Below are positions 32,194 to 40,180 of a DNA stretch of 63,056 nt, piece after piece. This DNA is from an uncultured Lentisphaerota bacterium (GTDB lineage Bacteria; Verrucomicrobiota; Kiritimatiellia; CAIQIC01), in the NCBI GenBank assembly GCA_903889245.1, contig CAISWQ010000074.1, positions 1 through 63,056 on the forward strand, given 5' to 3'. A program made the position numbers and the translations under genes. How positions within the stretch are numbered: position 1 is the stretch's first letter; each line of letters opens with the position of its first letter. The notes beneath the pieces were generated by a model. It searched no databases. It was not told the DNA's origin and was given only the letters and a program-made list of their open reading frames with translations.

Positions 32194-32438
32194 CAGTTGC
32201 TGAACGGGCATGCGCCGGTGGAGCAACTACCGCCGCCGCAGGCCGAGGGGGTGGGACAGGCGCCCGAGGAACACGGCAGCACGCCGGCCGAGGCGACCGA
32301 CGCGCTGAACGTGGAGAACTGCTTCTCCGGCTTCGGCGCGCCGCACTCCGGGCAGTTGCCTGGACTGGCGCTGGAACTGGCGACAAGTTTCTCGAAGGCG
32401 TGGCCGCACTTGCGGCAGCGATATTCATAGATCGGCAT
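32193..32438 (-). CDS. FmdB-family zinc-ribbon protein
   Basis: An 81-residue protein with the FmdB zinc ribbon, starting [16 protein letters not shown] and with the second pair at CPECG. A Cys/Ser/Gly-rich tail contains CSSGACP, CGGGSC and TGACP. FmdB domains are small regulatory or metal-binding modules. Its stop overlaps the cupin start. Its leader is an array of TAATC-type hexamers that supplies AGGAAGAAG as ribosome-binding site. Confidence 0.88.
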   Translation of the reverse strand: MPIYEYRCRKCGHAFEKLVASSSASPGNCPECGAPKPEKQFSTFSASVASAGVLPCSSGACPTPSACGGGSCSTGACPFSN

Positions 32439-32440
32439 GT

Positions 32441-32557
32441 TCTTCTTCCTCTTAATCCTAATCTTAATCTTGCTCTTAATCTTAATCGAAATCGAATCCC
32501 GCCCCGTGTCGCGGAAGCCGGAAAGATTACGATTAGGAGTTACGATTACGAGCAGGA
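32441..32557. repeat. 6-bp-word inverted arrays (TTAATC / GATTAC)
   Basis: The left array 32441-32499 has hexamers such as CTTAAT, CCTAAT, CTTAAT and CTTGCT. The right array 32520-32557 reads GATTAC, GATTAG, GAGTTAC, GATTACGAG, its inverse. The two arms can fold into a long imperfect hairpin filling the gap between the FmdB start and the DUF2892 stop. The same words occur at 31551-31590. Confidence 0.82.
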
Positions 32558-32561
32558 ATTT

Positions 32562-32771
32562 TCAGCAACCACAACCCTGTCCGGCCTCTTTGAGGCCGAG
32601 CTTCTTGAGAATTTTCACGGCCGGGCAGAAGCCCGTAAAGGCCGATTGAATCAGGTTCACGCCGACGAAGGCGGTGAACAGGAACCAGCCGGGATGCACC
32701 CACCAGCCGAGCGCCAGGCTCACCAGCACGAAAGTGCCGGCCATTACGCGTACGCCATTTTCCACTGTCAT
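32562..32771 (-). CDS. DUF2892-type small membrane protein
   Basis: A 69-residue protein starting MTVENGVRVMAG, with two hydrophobic helices and the motif GFCPAVKILKKLG, as in the YgaP-like DUF2892 (rhodanese-associated) family. It ends in GQGCGC, which may bind metal or persulfide. It lies at the distal end of the RND operon. Function unknown; the CP motif is sometimes linked to sulfur handling. Confidence 0.85.
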   Translation of the reverse strand: MTVENGVRVMAGTFVLVSLALGWWVHPGWFLFTAFVGVNLIQSAFTGFCPAVKILKKLGLKEAGQGCGC

Positions 32772-32790
32772 GTTTATTTCCCTTCTGGAT

Positions 32791-32961
32791 CTATTTCCCC
32801 GAGGCCAGCATCGCGCCGACGAAGCCGTAGATGGCCATCGAGATGAACGGGTTGGCGGTGATCGGGCAGGCGCCGGTCTTGCAGCCGACGAACTTATACA
32901 GCGCGAAGCCGAGCACGGCGCCGACGACACCGCCGATGAGCATACGGGCGAGCAGGGTCAT
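32791..32961 (-). CDS. DUF6132-like small membrane protein
   Basis: A 56-residue protein with two glycine-rich membrane helices (ARMLIGGVVGAVLGFALY and FISMAIYGFVGAMLA) around VGCKTGACPITANP. The GCxxGxCP signature matches the DUF6132 family as I recall it. The start at 32961 gives the expected size. It sits between the DUF2892 and PII-like genes in the efflux operon. Confidence 0.78.
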   Translation of the reverse strand: MTLLARMLIGGVVGAVLGFALYKFVGCKTGACPITANPFISMAIYGFVGAMLASGK

Positions 32962-32981
32962 GTTGGTTTTCCTTTCAGCGG

Positions 32982-33272
32982 TCATAGTTCCTCTTCCACC
33001 GGCAACACGAAGGCGCGCAGGCCCTCCTCCGGGTACAGGACGGTTTTGAATTTCTGCAGCGCCGCGGTCAGCGCCGCCTTGCGGTCGTCGGCAACGATCG
33101 TGAACAGCAGCGTCGAGCGGTCGGGCCACTCGGCGGTGCCGAGCTTCTTGCCGGTGACGCCTTCGCCGCTGACCTGGGTCAGCTCGGTGTAGGCGTGGAC
33201 GCCGGCAGTCTCGATCAGTTTGATGAGTTCCGCATGGCGTTCACGCGGGCCGATGATGAGCAGCATCTTCAT
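32982..33272 (-). CDS. PII/CutA-like ferredoxin-fold protein next to the RND pump
   Basis: A 96-residue alpha/beta protein: MKMLLIIGPRERHAELIKLI, a loop with TGKKLGT, then STLLFTIVADDRKAALTAAL. The pattern suggests the ferredoxin-like fold of PII-like regulators (compare DUF3240 proteins near CusA pumps). Such proteins may sense metal or nucleotide and control the transporter. Its ATG overlaps the RND permease stop (ATGA), so expression is coupled. Confidence 0.75.
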   Translation of the reverse strand: MKMLLIIGPRERHAELIKLIETAGVHAYTELTQVSGEGVTGKKLGTAEWPDRSTLLFTIVADDRKAALTAALQKFKTVLYPEEGLRAFVLPVEEEL

Positions 33273-36200
33273 GGTTGTTTCTCCTCTGCGGGTATAACGA
33301 CAGGCTCGGCCGCCGGGGTGGGCTTGCCGAAGATCAGCATGTAGACCGCCGGGATCACCAGCAGCGTGAAGGCGGTCGAGACGAACAGGCCGAAGATCAG
33401 CGACCAGGCGAGGCCGCTGAAGATCGGGTCGAGCGTGATCGGCCATGCGCCGAGCATCGCCGCGCCGGCGGTCAGGAAGATCGGGCGGAAGCGGACCGCA
33501 CCGGACTCGATGATTGCCTGCTGCAGTGGCGTGCCGCGCGCGACGGCGTGCTTGATGAAGTCAATCAGGATGATGCCGTTGCGCACGACGATGCCGGCGA
33601 GCGCGATCATGCCGATCATCGCCGTCGCCGTGAAGAAGATGGGGTTCGGGATGCCCATCACGGGCTGGCTGCCGAAGACGTTGAGCAGCCAGAAGCCCGG
33701 CATGATGCCGATCATCGTCAGCGGAATGGAGAGCATGATGATCAGCGGCAGCAGGAAGGACGCGGTCTCGTAGACCAGCAGGATGTAGATGCCGGCGAGC
33801 GCGACGGAGAAGGCGATGCCGAGATCGCGGAAGACATCAATCGTGATCTTCCACTCACCCTCGCCGCTCCAGTCGGCGGTGATGCCGGCGGGCAGCGGGT
33901 TGGCCTTGAAGTGCTTTTGCAGCGCGAGCACGGCGTAGGCCGGGCCGCGGCCGGCCATCTCGGCCTGCACGAAGACCACGCGCTCCTGGTTCTTGTGGAA
34001 AATCGTCTTATCCTCGACGCGTTCCTCGAAGCGGCCAAGTTCGCCGACCTGGACGAGCTGGCCGGTCCGGCCCTTGACCGGGATGGCCTTGAGCCGTTCC
34101 ACATCGGAGCGCGCGGCGCGCGGAAGGCGCAACACCAGCGGCGTTTCGTTCTGCTCCGCCGCCACGTGCAACATGCCGGCGGGCGCGCCGCCGAGCGCGA
34201 GGCCGACCGTCTGGACGATGTCCTCGGTCGCGATACCGTTCAGCCCGGCTTTCTCGCGGTCCACGTGGAAGACGAGCTTGCGCTGGTTGTCCTCGATGGT
34301 CGTATCCACGTCCACGACGCCTTCCTCTTTCTTCAGTTGCGCCTCGACCGTGCGCGCGGCGGCGATCAGGTCGCTGTACTTGTGGTGCGGCTGGCCATAG
34401 ACCTCGGCGACGACGGTGGCGAGCACCGGCGGGCCGGGCGGCATTTCCACCACCTTGAAACTGGCGTGGTGCCGCTGCGCGATCTTCTCGATCTCGGCGC
34501 GCAGGCGCAGCACGATTGCGTGGCTGGCCATCTGCCGCTCCTGGCGCGGCAGCAGGTTGATGCGGACATCGGCGACGTGCGGGCCCTGCCGCAGGTAGTA
34601 GTGGCGGACGAGCCCGTTGAAGTCCATCGGCGAACTCGCGCCGACGGTCGCGGTGAAGTCGGTGACCTCCGGGACCGTGCGCAGGAATTGCTCAAGATCG
34701 CGCACGGCGGCGTCGGTGGTCTCCAGCGCGGTGCCTTCGGGCATATCCACGACGACTTGGAACTCGTTTTTGTTGTCGAACGGCAGCATCTTCAGCGGCA
34801 CGAGGCCGGTGACGATCAAGCCGAGCGAGCCGGCGAACAGCGCCGCCATCACCCAGAGCAGCGCCTGGGCCTTGCGGCGCGAGGCGACGAATGGGCCGAC
34901 GATGCGGTTATAGATGCGGTAGGTCCGCGTGGCGCGCGCGTCGCCCTCGTGCGGGTCGTGGCTCGCGCCGCCTTCCTCTTTCTTGAGCAGCTTGTCGGAA
35001 AGCCACGGCGTGATGGTCAACGAGACGATCATCGAGACCAGCATCGCGATAGGGACATTGACGGCCATCGGCCGCATATAGGGGCCCATCATGCCGGTGA
35101 TGAAGAACATCGGCAGGAAGGCGACGACGATGGCGAGCGTGGCGATGACGATCGGCGGCAGCACCTCGATCATGGCTGCGAGGATCGCCTGGCCGCGCGG
35201 CAGTTTCCGCATGGTCAGGTGGCGGTGGATGTTCTCGACGCCGACGATGGGATCATCCACCAGCAGGCCGAGCGTCAGGATCAGCGCGAACAGCGTCACG
35301 CGGTTGATCGTGTAGCCGAGCAGGAAATTCATCAGCAGCGTCAGCGCGTAGGTGATCGGCACCGCGATGGCGACGATCAGCCCGACCCGCCAGTTCATCA
35401 CCAGCCAGATCAGCGCGATGACCGTAACGATGGCTTCCAGCAACCCCTCGACGAGGCCGTTGACCTTCTCGTTCGCGGTCTCGCCGTAGTTGCGCGTCAG
35501 CTTGACCTCGACGCCGTCGGGGATGACGTTGCCGCGCAATTCCTCCAGGGTATGTTCGACATCGCGCGCGACCCAGACCGCGTTGCTGCCCTTCTTCTTG
35601 GCAATCGCCACAGTGACAGCAGCCTTGCTGACTTCTGACTTCTGACCTCTGACCTCTGGCTTGGCCGCCGGGCCAAAGCTGAAGCGCGTGTAGGTGGCCG
35701 GTTCTTCCGGGCCATCCTCGACGCGCGCGACATCACGGAGATAAACAGGCCGGTCGCCGTGCAGGCCGACGAGCAGGTTGCGCACCTCGTCGGCATGGCG
35801 CAGGAAGTCGCCGGTCTCGACCGCGATGACGGCGTTGTTCTGCTCAAACGCGCCGCTGGCCATCTGCGTGTTGGCCAGCTTCAGCGCGCCGGCGATCTCC
35901 AGCGCGGAGAGCTTGTGCGCGGCGAGCCGCTCGGGATCCAGATAGACATGCACCACCCGGCGTTCGCCGCCGTGGAGCGTCACTTGTGCGCTGTTCGGGA
36001 TGTGCTGCAGCTTGGCCGTCACTTCCTCGGCCACGCGGCGGAGTTGGTGGGTGTCATAGCGGTCGCTGTAGAGCGCCGCGGTGACAATCGGCACATCATC
36101 AATCTCGATGGGCTTGACCACCCAACCGGCGATGCCGGGCGTGGTGCGGTCCATGTTCTGCGAAATCTTGTTGTAGAGCTTGACCAAGCTCTTCTCGCGG

Positions 36201-36526
36201 TCCTCGCCCACGAAGAAGCGCACGGTGACCACCGCCTGGCCGGGGCGGCTCATGGAATAGACGTATTCCACGCCGTCAATCTGGTAGAGCATCCGTTCGA
36301 GACGCGAGGCGACGAGCTTTTCGACTTCCTCGGCGCTGCCGCCGGGGTAGCTGACCATGACATCGGCCAGCGGGACGACGATCTGCGGTTCCTCCTCGCG
36401 CGGCGTGGCGATCAGCGCGATGGCGCCGGCGAGCAGGCTGATGATCAGCAGCAGGATCGCCAGGTTGCCCTTGAGGAAGGCCTCGATCAGGCCGGTAAAA
36501 ATGGAACGTTTCTCTTCCATGGTCAT
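33269..36526 (-). CDS. RND-family efflux permease (HAE-like)
   Basis: Inner-membrane proton-driven pump of 1085 residues, the AcrB size class. It has an N-terminal helix (LAILLLIISLLAGAIALI), two large periplasmic loops, and TM4 with the proton-relay pair in LILTLGLLVDDPIVGVENIH. The DD pair places it with the drug-type (HAE) rather than the metal-type pumps. ATG at 36526 overlaps the adaptor's stop; GTG at 36529 and ATG at 36520 are alternatives. A heptamer-word repeat at 35628-35659 encodes PEVRGQKSEVSK in the first periplasmic domain. Substrate is unknown. Confidence 0.94.
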   Translation of the reverse strand: MTMEEKRSIFTGLIEAFLKGNLAILLLIISLLAGAIALIATPREEEPQIVVPLADVMVSYPGGSAEEVEKLVASRLERMLYQIDGVEYVYSMSRPGQAVVTVRFFVGEDREKSLVKLYNKISQNMDRTTPGIAGWVVKPIEIDDVPIVTAALYSDRYDTHQLRRVAEEVTAKLQHIPNSAQVTLHGGERRVVHVYLDPERLAAHKLSALEIAGALKLANTQMASGAFEQNNAVIAVETGDFLRHADEVRNLLVGLHGDRPVYLRDVARVEDGPEEPATYTRFSFGPAAKPEVRGQKSEVSKAAVTVAIAKKKGSNAVWVARDVEHTLEELRGNVIPDGVEVKLTRNYGETANEKVNGLVEGLLEAIVTVIALIWLVMNWRVGLIVAIAVPITYALTLLMNFLLGYTINRVTLFALILTLGLLVDDPIVGVENIHRHLTMRKLPRGQAILAAMIEVLPPIVIATLAIVVAFLPMFFITGMMGPYMRPMAVNVPIAMLVSMIVSLTITPWLSDKLLKKEEGGASHDPHEGDARATRTYRIYNRIVGPFVASRRKAQALLWVMAALFAGSLGLIVTGLVPLKMLPFDNKNEFQVVVDMPEGTALETTDAAVRDLEQFLRTVPEVTDFTATVGASSPMDFNGLVRHYYLRQGPHVADVRINLLPRQERQMASHAIVLRLRAEIEKIAQRHHASFKVVEMPPGPPVLATVVAEVYGQPHHKYSDLIAAARTVEAQLKKEEGVVDVDTTIEDNQRKLVFHVDREKAGLNGIATEDIVQTVGLALGGAPAGMLHVAAEQNETPLVLRLPRAARSDVERLKAIPVKGRTGQLVQVGELGRFEERVEDKTIFHKNQERVVFVQAEMAGRGPAYAVLALQKHFKANPLPAGITADWSGEGEWKITIDVFRDLGIAFSVALAGIYILLVYETASFLLPLIIMLSIPLTMIGIMPGFWLLNVFGSQPVMGIPNPIFFTATAMIGMIALAGIVVRNGIILIDFIKHAVARGTPLQQAIIESGAVRFRPIFLTAGAAMLGAWPITLDPIFSGLAWSLIFGLFVSTAFTLLVIPAVYMLIFGKPTPAAEPVVIPAEEKQP
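35628..35659. repeat. 7-bp tandem words inside the RND permease gene
   Basis: CTGACTT, CTGACTT, CTGACCT, CTGACCT and CTGG follow one another in frame. On the minus strand they encode EVRGQKSEVS in a periplasmic loop. It is the same heptamer style as the element between yebC and ruvC. Confidence 0.8.
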
Positions 36527-37527
36527 CACTCCTTGGCCGCCGCGAGCACGACCTCGCCATCCTTGAGGCCCGAGAGAATCTCGACGCGCCCTTCATGCGC
36601 CGGGCCGGTCTTCACCAGCCTCCGCAGCACGCGCCCGTTTTCCACCACCTGCACCATCTCCAATTGGCCGAGTTGCAGGAGGGCTGCTGTCGGCAGCAGC
36701 ACGGCGGGCCGCGGCGCTTCCTCGACCGCGAAGCGACCGAACGTGCCCGGCAGGACTTCGCCCTTGGTATCGTCAAGGCGGATCTTCACCTTGCGCGTAC
36801 GGCTCATCGCGTCCACCTCGCTGACGATTTCCGTCACCGTGCCGCGCAGGCTGCGGCTGGGATGCTCCAGCTTCACCTCCACCGTGGCGCCGAGCGGCAG
36901 CTTGCCGACCAGGCGCGCGGGCACCGGCGCCTCCAGCCTCATCCGCTGCGGATCGAACAGCGCCAGCAGCACCTGGCCGGGATTCGCCAGGTCGCCCGCC
37001 TCGATGCGGCGGTCGGTGACGACGCCGGCCATCGGGGCTTTGATGACGGCGTAGCTCAACATGACGCGCACGGCATCGGCCTGCGCCTGCGCCGCGTGGA
37101 ATGCATTCTCGGCGGAGGTCAGCGCCTGCTCCGTGGTCGCCTTCTCGCGGAAGAGCTGCTGGGCGCGCTGATATTCCTTCTCGGCCTGCCGCCGCTGCGC
37201 CTCGGCCGCGGCGAGCTGGTCGCGCAGGTCGCGATCGTCGAGCACGGCCAGTGTCTGGTCCTGCAGGACCAAGCTGCCGGCGGAGACGTTGATTTCCTTC
37301 ACGTAGGCGCTCAAGCGCGAGCTTAAGTGGATGATGCGCTCCGAGCCGACCGTGCCGACGATCTCGACGCGCGGCGCGACCGGTTCGCTCTTCACGGTGA
37401 CCGTGGCAGCGCCGGCGGGCACCGCTGTACCGCGCTCCGCCTGTACCGCGTCCTCCGGCCCGACCTTCTTCGAGCACGCCGTCAACATCGCCACTGACAA
37501 CATCACTGCTGGAATTTTCAGGTTCAT
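36526..37527 (-). CDS. RND periplasmic adaptor lipoprotein
   Basis: Membrane-fusion protein (333 residues) joining the RND pump to TolC. Lipoprotein signal AVMLSVAMLTAC; lipoyl half SAGSLVLQDQTLAVLDD; alpha-hairpin (about residues 95-150); second lipoyl half APMAGVVTDRRIEAGDLAN; then beta-barrel and membrane-proximal domains ending LKDGEVVLAAAKE. It is encoded between the tolC-like and RND genes, with overlap to the latter. The complete tripartite pump (outer channel, adaptor, permease) is therefore one operon under the ArsR regulator. Confidence 0.93.
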   Translation of the reverse strand: MNLKIPAVMLSVAMLTACSKKVGPEDAVQAERGTAVPAGAATVTVKSEPVAPRVEIVGTVGSERIIHLSSRLSAYVKEINVSAGSLVLQDQTLAVLDDRDLRDQLAAAEAQRRQAEKEYQRAQQLFREKATTEQALTSAENAFHAAQAQADAVRVMLSYAVIKAPMAGVVTDRRIEAGDLANPGQVLLALFDPQRMRLEAPVPARLVGKLPLGATVEVKLEHPSRSLRGTVTEIVSEVDAMSRTRKVKIRLDDTKGEVLPGTFGRFAVEEAPRPAVLLPTAALLQLGQLEMVQVVENGRVLRRLVKTGPAHEGRVEILSGLKDGEVVLAAAKE

Positions 37528-37552
37528 GATTTCCTCTTTTGAGTTTCAGGTT

Positions 37553-39022
37553 TCACTTGGCAAGTTCGCCCCGCGCCCGCTTCAGGTTGCTCTGCGCGAC
37601 GAGCAGGTCATAGTAGGCCGCCGTATCGCGCGAGCGCGTCGCGGTCAGGCCGACCTGTGCGGTCAGCAGCTCGGTCACATCGGCCGCGCCCTGGCGGTAG
37701 CGCTCGCGCGTGATGCGCAACGCCTCCTCGGCGCTGGCGACGCTCTGCTGCGTCACGTTGAGCCGCTCCCACGCCTCGCGCGCCTCGAGCTGCGCCTGCT
37801 TGAGGTCGAGCCGCAGGTTGTTCAGCGCTTTCTGCGCCGCCGCCTTGGCCGCTGCCGTGCGCGCCTTTTGTTCCGCCGCCGCGCCCGACTGGCGGAAGCC
37901 GGTGAAGATATCCCACTCTGCGACCGCGCCGACAAAGTAGCTCTGTTGGAAGTCCGCGTTCACCGCGCTGTCCCAATCCGCCGAGCCGAACGCACTGATG
38001 GTCGGCCAGTTCTCGCGCTCGGTCTTGCGCTGCACCTTTTCCTGCGCCTGCGCCGCGAGCCGCGCGGCTTCGAGTTCCGCGCGGCCTTCGACGGCATCGA
38101 GGTTCTTCTCGATCAGCGGCGCCCGCGGCGCGGCCTGCTTGGCGGCCTGCGGCAGCGCGGTCTCGCCGACGACCTCGCGCCCGATGGCGGTGTTCAGCGC
38201 CGCGAGCGCGAGCTGGACGCCGTGCTGGGCGCGGATCAAATCTTCGCGCGCCTCGGCGAGCCGCACCTCGATGTTGAGCACATCAGACTTCGAGGCCGAG
38301 CCGGCGCGCAGCCGCTCGTTCGCGACGCGCGAACTTTCGGTCAGCGTCTCGACGCTTTCCTTGCGGACCTGCACGAAGGCCTGCGCCTGCAACACGCCGT
38401 AGAAGGCGCGCGTCACCTGGTGCGTCAGCTCGTTATCGAGCGCGCGCTTGGCCGCGCCCTCGGCCTGGGCGCCGAGCTTCGCGGCGTCGCGCTGGAAGCC
38501 GCGCTGGCCGGCATCGAGCAGCCGGATTTTCGCGCCGACGCTGTTGCGCCAGTTATCCACGTTGCCCGGATGGTTGAAGTCGTTCTGCATCGAGGCGTCG
38601 CGCTGGTTGAGCTGCATGAAGAACGCCTGCGGCGCGTTGTCGGTGCGCGCGAGGGTGCTGGAGAGCGTGACGGTGGGGAAGTAGGCGGAGGTTGCCTGCT
38701 TGACCGCCTCGCGGGCCGCGAGAATGCGTGCCTCCGCCGCCAGTGCGTCGGGATTCGCCTCCAGCGCGGCGCGGACGCATTCATCGAGCGTCACCGCCTG
38801 CGCGCTGCCGAGCAGCGCCAGCGCCGCCGCGCCGCTCAACAGACGGCCGTGATGGCGCGTGGCCCGCCCTGCGGAACGTGTCGCGATCGTCTTGGCGTAG
38901 GCGGGCGTTCCAAGGATTGGAAACGCCCCGGTGTGTTTTTTCCAGGGCTTGGAAAGGAACAGGCCGAAATTTTCCAAGGCTTGGAAAAAGTTTCCAAGGT
39001 TCGGAAGGGTGCGTGTCTTCAT
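37553..39022 (-). CDS. TolC-family outer-membrane channel of the RND operon, with repeat-derived N-terminal extension
   Basis: Outer-membrane efflux protein of 489 residues; the mature part starts at about VTLDECVRAALEANPDALAA and has two OEP repeats. ATG at 39022 overlaps the arsR stop and has a good AAGGAG (39028-39033), so it is the real start. Between it and the conventional signal core (LLSGAAALALLGSAQA) lie about 50 residues, of which residues 5-39 are translated from four palindrome units (FFQALENF, FLSKPWKK, FPILGT). The repeats thus give a long N-terminal leader ahead of a normal signal peptide. No alternative ATG/GTG start follows the repeats. Confidence 0.92.
   Translation of the reverse strand: MKTRTLPNLGNFFQALENFGLFLSKPWKKHTGAFPILGTPAYAKTIATRSAGRATRHHGRLLSGAAALALLGSAQAVTLDECVRAALEANPDALAAEARILAAREAVKQATSAYFPTVTLSSTLARTDNAPQAFFMQLNQRDASMQNDFNHPGNVDNWRNSVGAKIRLLDAGQRGFQRDAAKLGAQAEGAAKRALDNELTHQVTRAFYGVLQAQAFVQVRKESVETLTESSRVANERLRAGSASKSDVLNIEVRLAEAREDLIRAQHGVQLALAALNTAIGREVVGETALPQAAKQAAPRAPLIEKNLDAVEGRAELEAARLAAQAQEKVQRKTERENWPTISAFGSADWDSAVNADFQQSYFVGAVAEWDIFTGFRQSGAAAEQKARTAAAKAAAQKALNNLRLDLKQAQLEAREAWERLNVTQQSVASAEEALRITRERYRQGAADVTELLTAQVGLTATRSRDTAAYYDLLVAQSNLKRARGELAK
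38908..39006. repeat. palindrome cluster 7, inside the second tolC-like gene
   Basis: Units centred at 38915 (TTCCAAGGATTGGAA), 38947 (TTCCAGGGCTTGGAA), 38979 (TTCCAAGGCTTGGAA) and 38999 (TTCCAAGGTTCGGAA). Steps are 32, 32 and 20 bp; the last is two helical turns. The cluster begins right after the first few codons of the gene and stays open in the coding frame. Confidence 0.92.
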
Positions 39023-39339
39023 GGGTTCTCCTTTTTGCAGCACATGCAGTGCAGGACGCTGACGGCGCGGCGGTCGGCGATGCTGTACCAGACCTCCTTG
39101 CCGCGACGCTCGGCTTGCAGCAGGCCGGCGCGCTTCATGTGGTTGAGGTGCTGGGAGAGCGCGCCCTGGGTGTGGTCGAGGTCGCCCATCAGCTCGTGGA
39201 CGGGTGCGGCGCCGCCGCGTTCGAGGCGGCCGACGATCCGCAGGCGTTCGGGGTGCGCCAGCAGGCGCAAGACGGAGGCCAGCCGCTCCAACTCCGCCGC
39301 GTCCGGCAGCCCCGCGCATCTGGAGGTCTTGGTTTTCAT
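39019..39339 (-). CDS. ArsR-family repressor of the RND efflux operon
   Basis: A 106-residue winged-helix regulator: RLASVLRLLAHPERLRIVGRL, then VHELMGDLDHTQGALSQHLN (recognition helix) and the wing ERRGKEVWYSIADRRA. A C-terminal cysteine cluster LHCMCCKK is probably the ligand or metal-sensing site. ATG at 39339 was chosen because an upstream ATG (39351) lies inside the -10/operator region. The gene overlaps the tolC start (ATGA) and heads the operon arsR, tolC, adaptor, RND, PII-like, DUF6132, DUF2892. A near-perfect palindrome in its promoter indicates autorepression. Confidence 0.9.
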   Translation of the reverse strand: MKTKTSRCAGLPDAAELERLASVLRLLAHPERLRIVGRLERGGAAPVHELMGDLDHTQGALSQHLNHMKRAGLLQAERRGKEVWYSIADRRAVSVLHCMCCKKENP

Positions 39340-39346
39340 GGGCGGC

Positions 39347-39374
39347 AACATATCATGATATGATGATATGTCAA
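39347..39374 (-). promoter_or_regulatory. arsR promoter with operator between -35 and -10
   Basis: On the minus strand TTGACA (39374-39369), a 16-bp spacer and TATGTT (39352-39347). A 24-bp palindrome with 22 of 24 symmetric positions (39348-39371, core ATATCATGATAT) fills the spacer, so a bound repressor would block polymerase directly. The -10 box ends 7 bp before the ATG at 39339, so the mRNA would be leaderless or nearly so. Confidence 0.7.
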
Positions 39375-39470
39375 TGCGTTGGTGAAAATGTTTTTTTGGG
39401 AGGGGAGAGTGTCGAGGGAAGGGGGGGCGGCAACACATAGGGCTATGGGGCCCACAGGTCACATGGTGGG

Positions 39471-39504
39471 GAAAAAGAAAGCCGCCCTCGGTGGGAGGGC
39501 GGCT
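39471..39504 (-). terminator. rho-independent terminator of the coiled-coil lipoprotein gene
   Basis: On the minus strand AGCCGCCCT pairs with AGGGCGGCT around a 7-nt loop, followed by TTTCTTTTTC. It starts 21 bp after the stop at 39526. Confidence 0.85.
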
Positions 39505-39525
39505 GTGCAACGACGGCGGGACCGG

Positions 39526-39867
39526 TTAGCGGCTGCCGGTCTTCTTGGCCGGGGCTTTGCCCTTGGTCGGGGTCGTGGGCTTGGTCGGGGTGGTGGCCGG
39601 GCCCTTGATCAGCGCCGCCTGGCGCTTGATCAGCGTCTCGTAGGCGGTCTTCTGCTGCTGGAATTGCTGGATGACGCTGGCGACCTCGCCATCCTTCTGG
39701 TCGAGCGCGGCGCGCAGCGCCTGGATATCCTGCGAGGCGCGGGCGAGTTTGGAATTGGCGGCGGCCAATTCGTCGAGGGTCTTCTGGTGTTCCTCCTTGG
39801 GCACGCCGCAACCGCACAGGGCTGCCACGGCCAGGGTCACACCCACGGTACGCATGATCGTCTTCAT
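39526..39867 (-). CDS. small coiled-coil lipoprotein
   Basis: A 113-residue protein with a lipoprotein signal ending AALCGC, a long coiled-coil (about residues 27-85, e.g. LDELAAANSKLARASQDI), and a Lys/Thr/Pro tail (TPTKPTTPTKGKAP). It resembles Lpp-like or murein-associated spacer lipoproteins in layout only. ATG at 39867 follows GAGGAAAT. It is a single-gene unit with its own terminator. Confidence 0.75.
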   Translation of the reverse strand: MKTIMRTVGVTLAVAALCGCGVPKEEHQKTLDELAAANSKLARASQDIQALRAALDQKDGEVASVIQQFQQQKTAYETLIKRQAALIKGPATTPTKPTTPTKGKAPAKKTGSR

Positions 39868-39982
39868 AATTTCCTCATCGTTCCATTTTTTGACCGCCAC
39901 CTTGGCGGACAGAAAAAAGCGGCGCGCGGACTCTAGCGAAACCAGTCTGATTTGCAAGAGCGGAGTGCATGGCCGCAGAAGG

Positions 39983-40180
39983 TCAGGCCGCCGGTCGCCG
40001 GCCCTTGATTTTGGCCTTGAGGGCCGCGCGCAGTTGCTTGGCGTCCATCGTGCGCAGTTGCTCGGCGGGCACACCCAGCGCGGCGAGGCGCTTGCGGTGC
40101 GTTTGTTCGCGGCGGCGGCGCTCGGTGCCGCTCTTGCGCGGCCGGCGCAGGTTCTTGTTACGTCGTAGCATGTCGCCCAT
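39983..40180 (-). CDS. small basic protein
   Basis: A 65-residue very basic protein: MLRRNKNLRRPRKSGTERRR followed by REQTHRKRLAALGVPAEQL and a C-terminal KAKIKGRRPAA. The shape resembles the 'small basic protein' annotated in Verrucomicrobia and Planctomycetes, perhaps ribosome- or nucleic-acid-associated; this is from memory. ATG at 40180 has GGAGAG 6 bp upstream; ATG at 40171 is an alternative. Confidence 0.7.
   Translation of the reverse strand: MGDMLRRNKNLRRPRKSGTERRRREQTHRKRLAALGVPAEQLRTMDAKQLRAALKAKIKGRRPAA

Noticed and set aside
33275-35638. 787-codon open frame opposite the RND permease gene
   Set aside because: Antisense shadow of the RND gene, very rich in Arg, Asp, Glu and Gln, with no recognisable domain.
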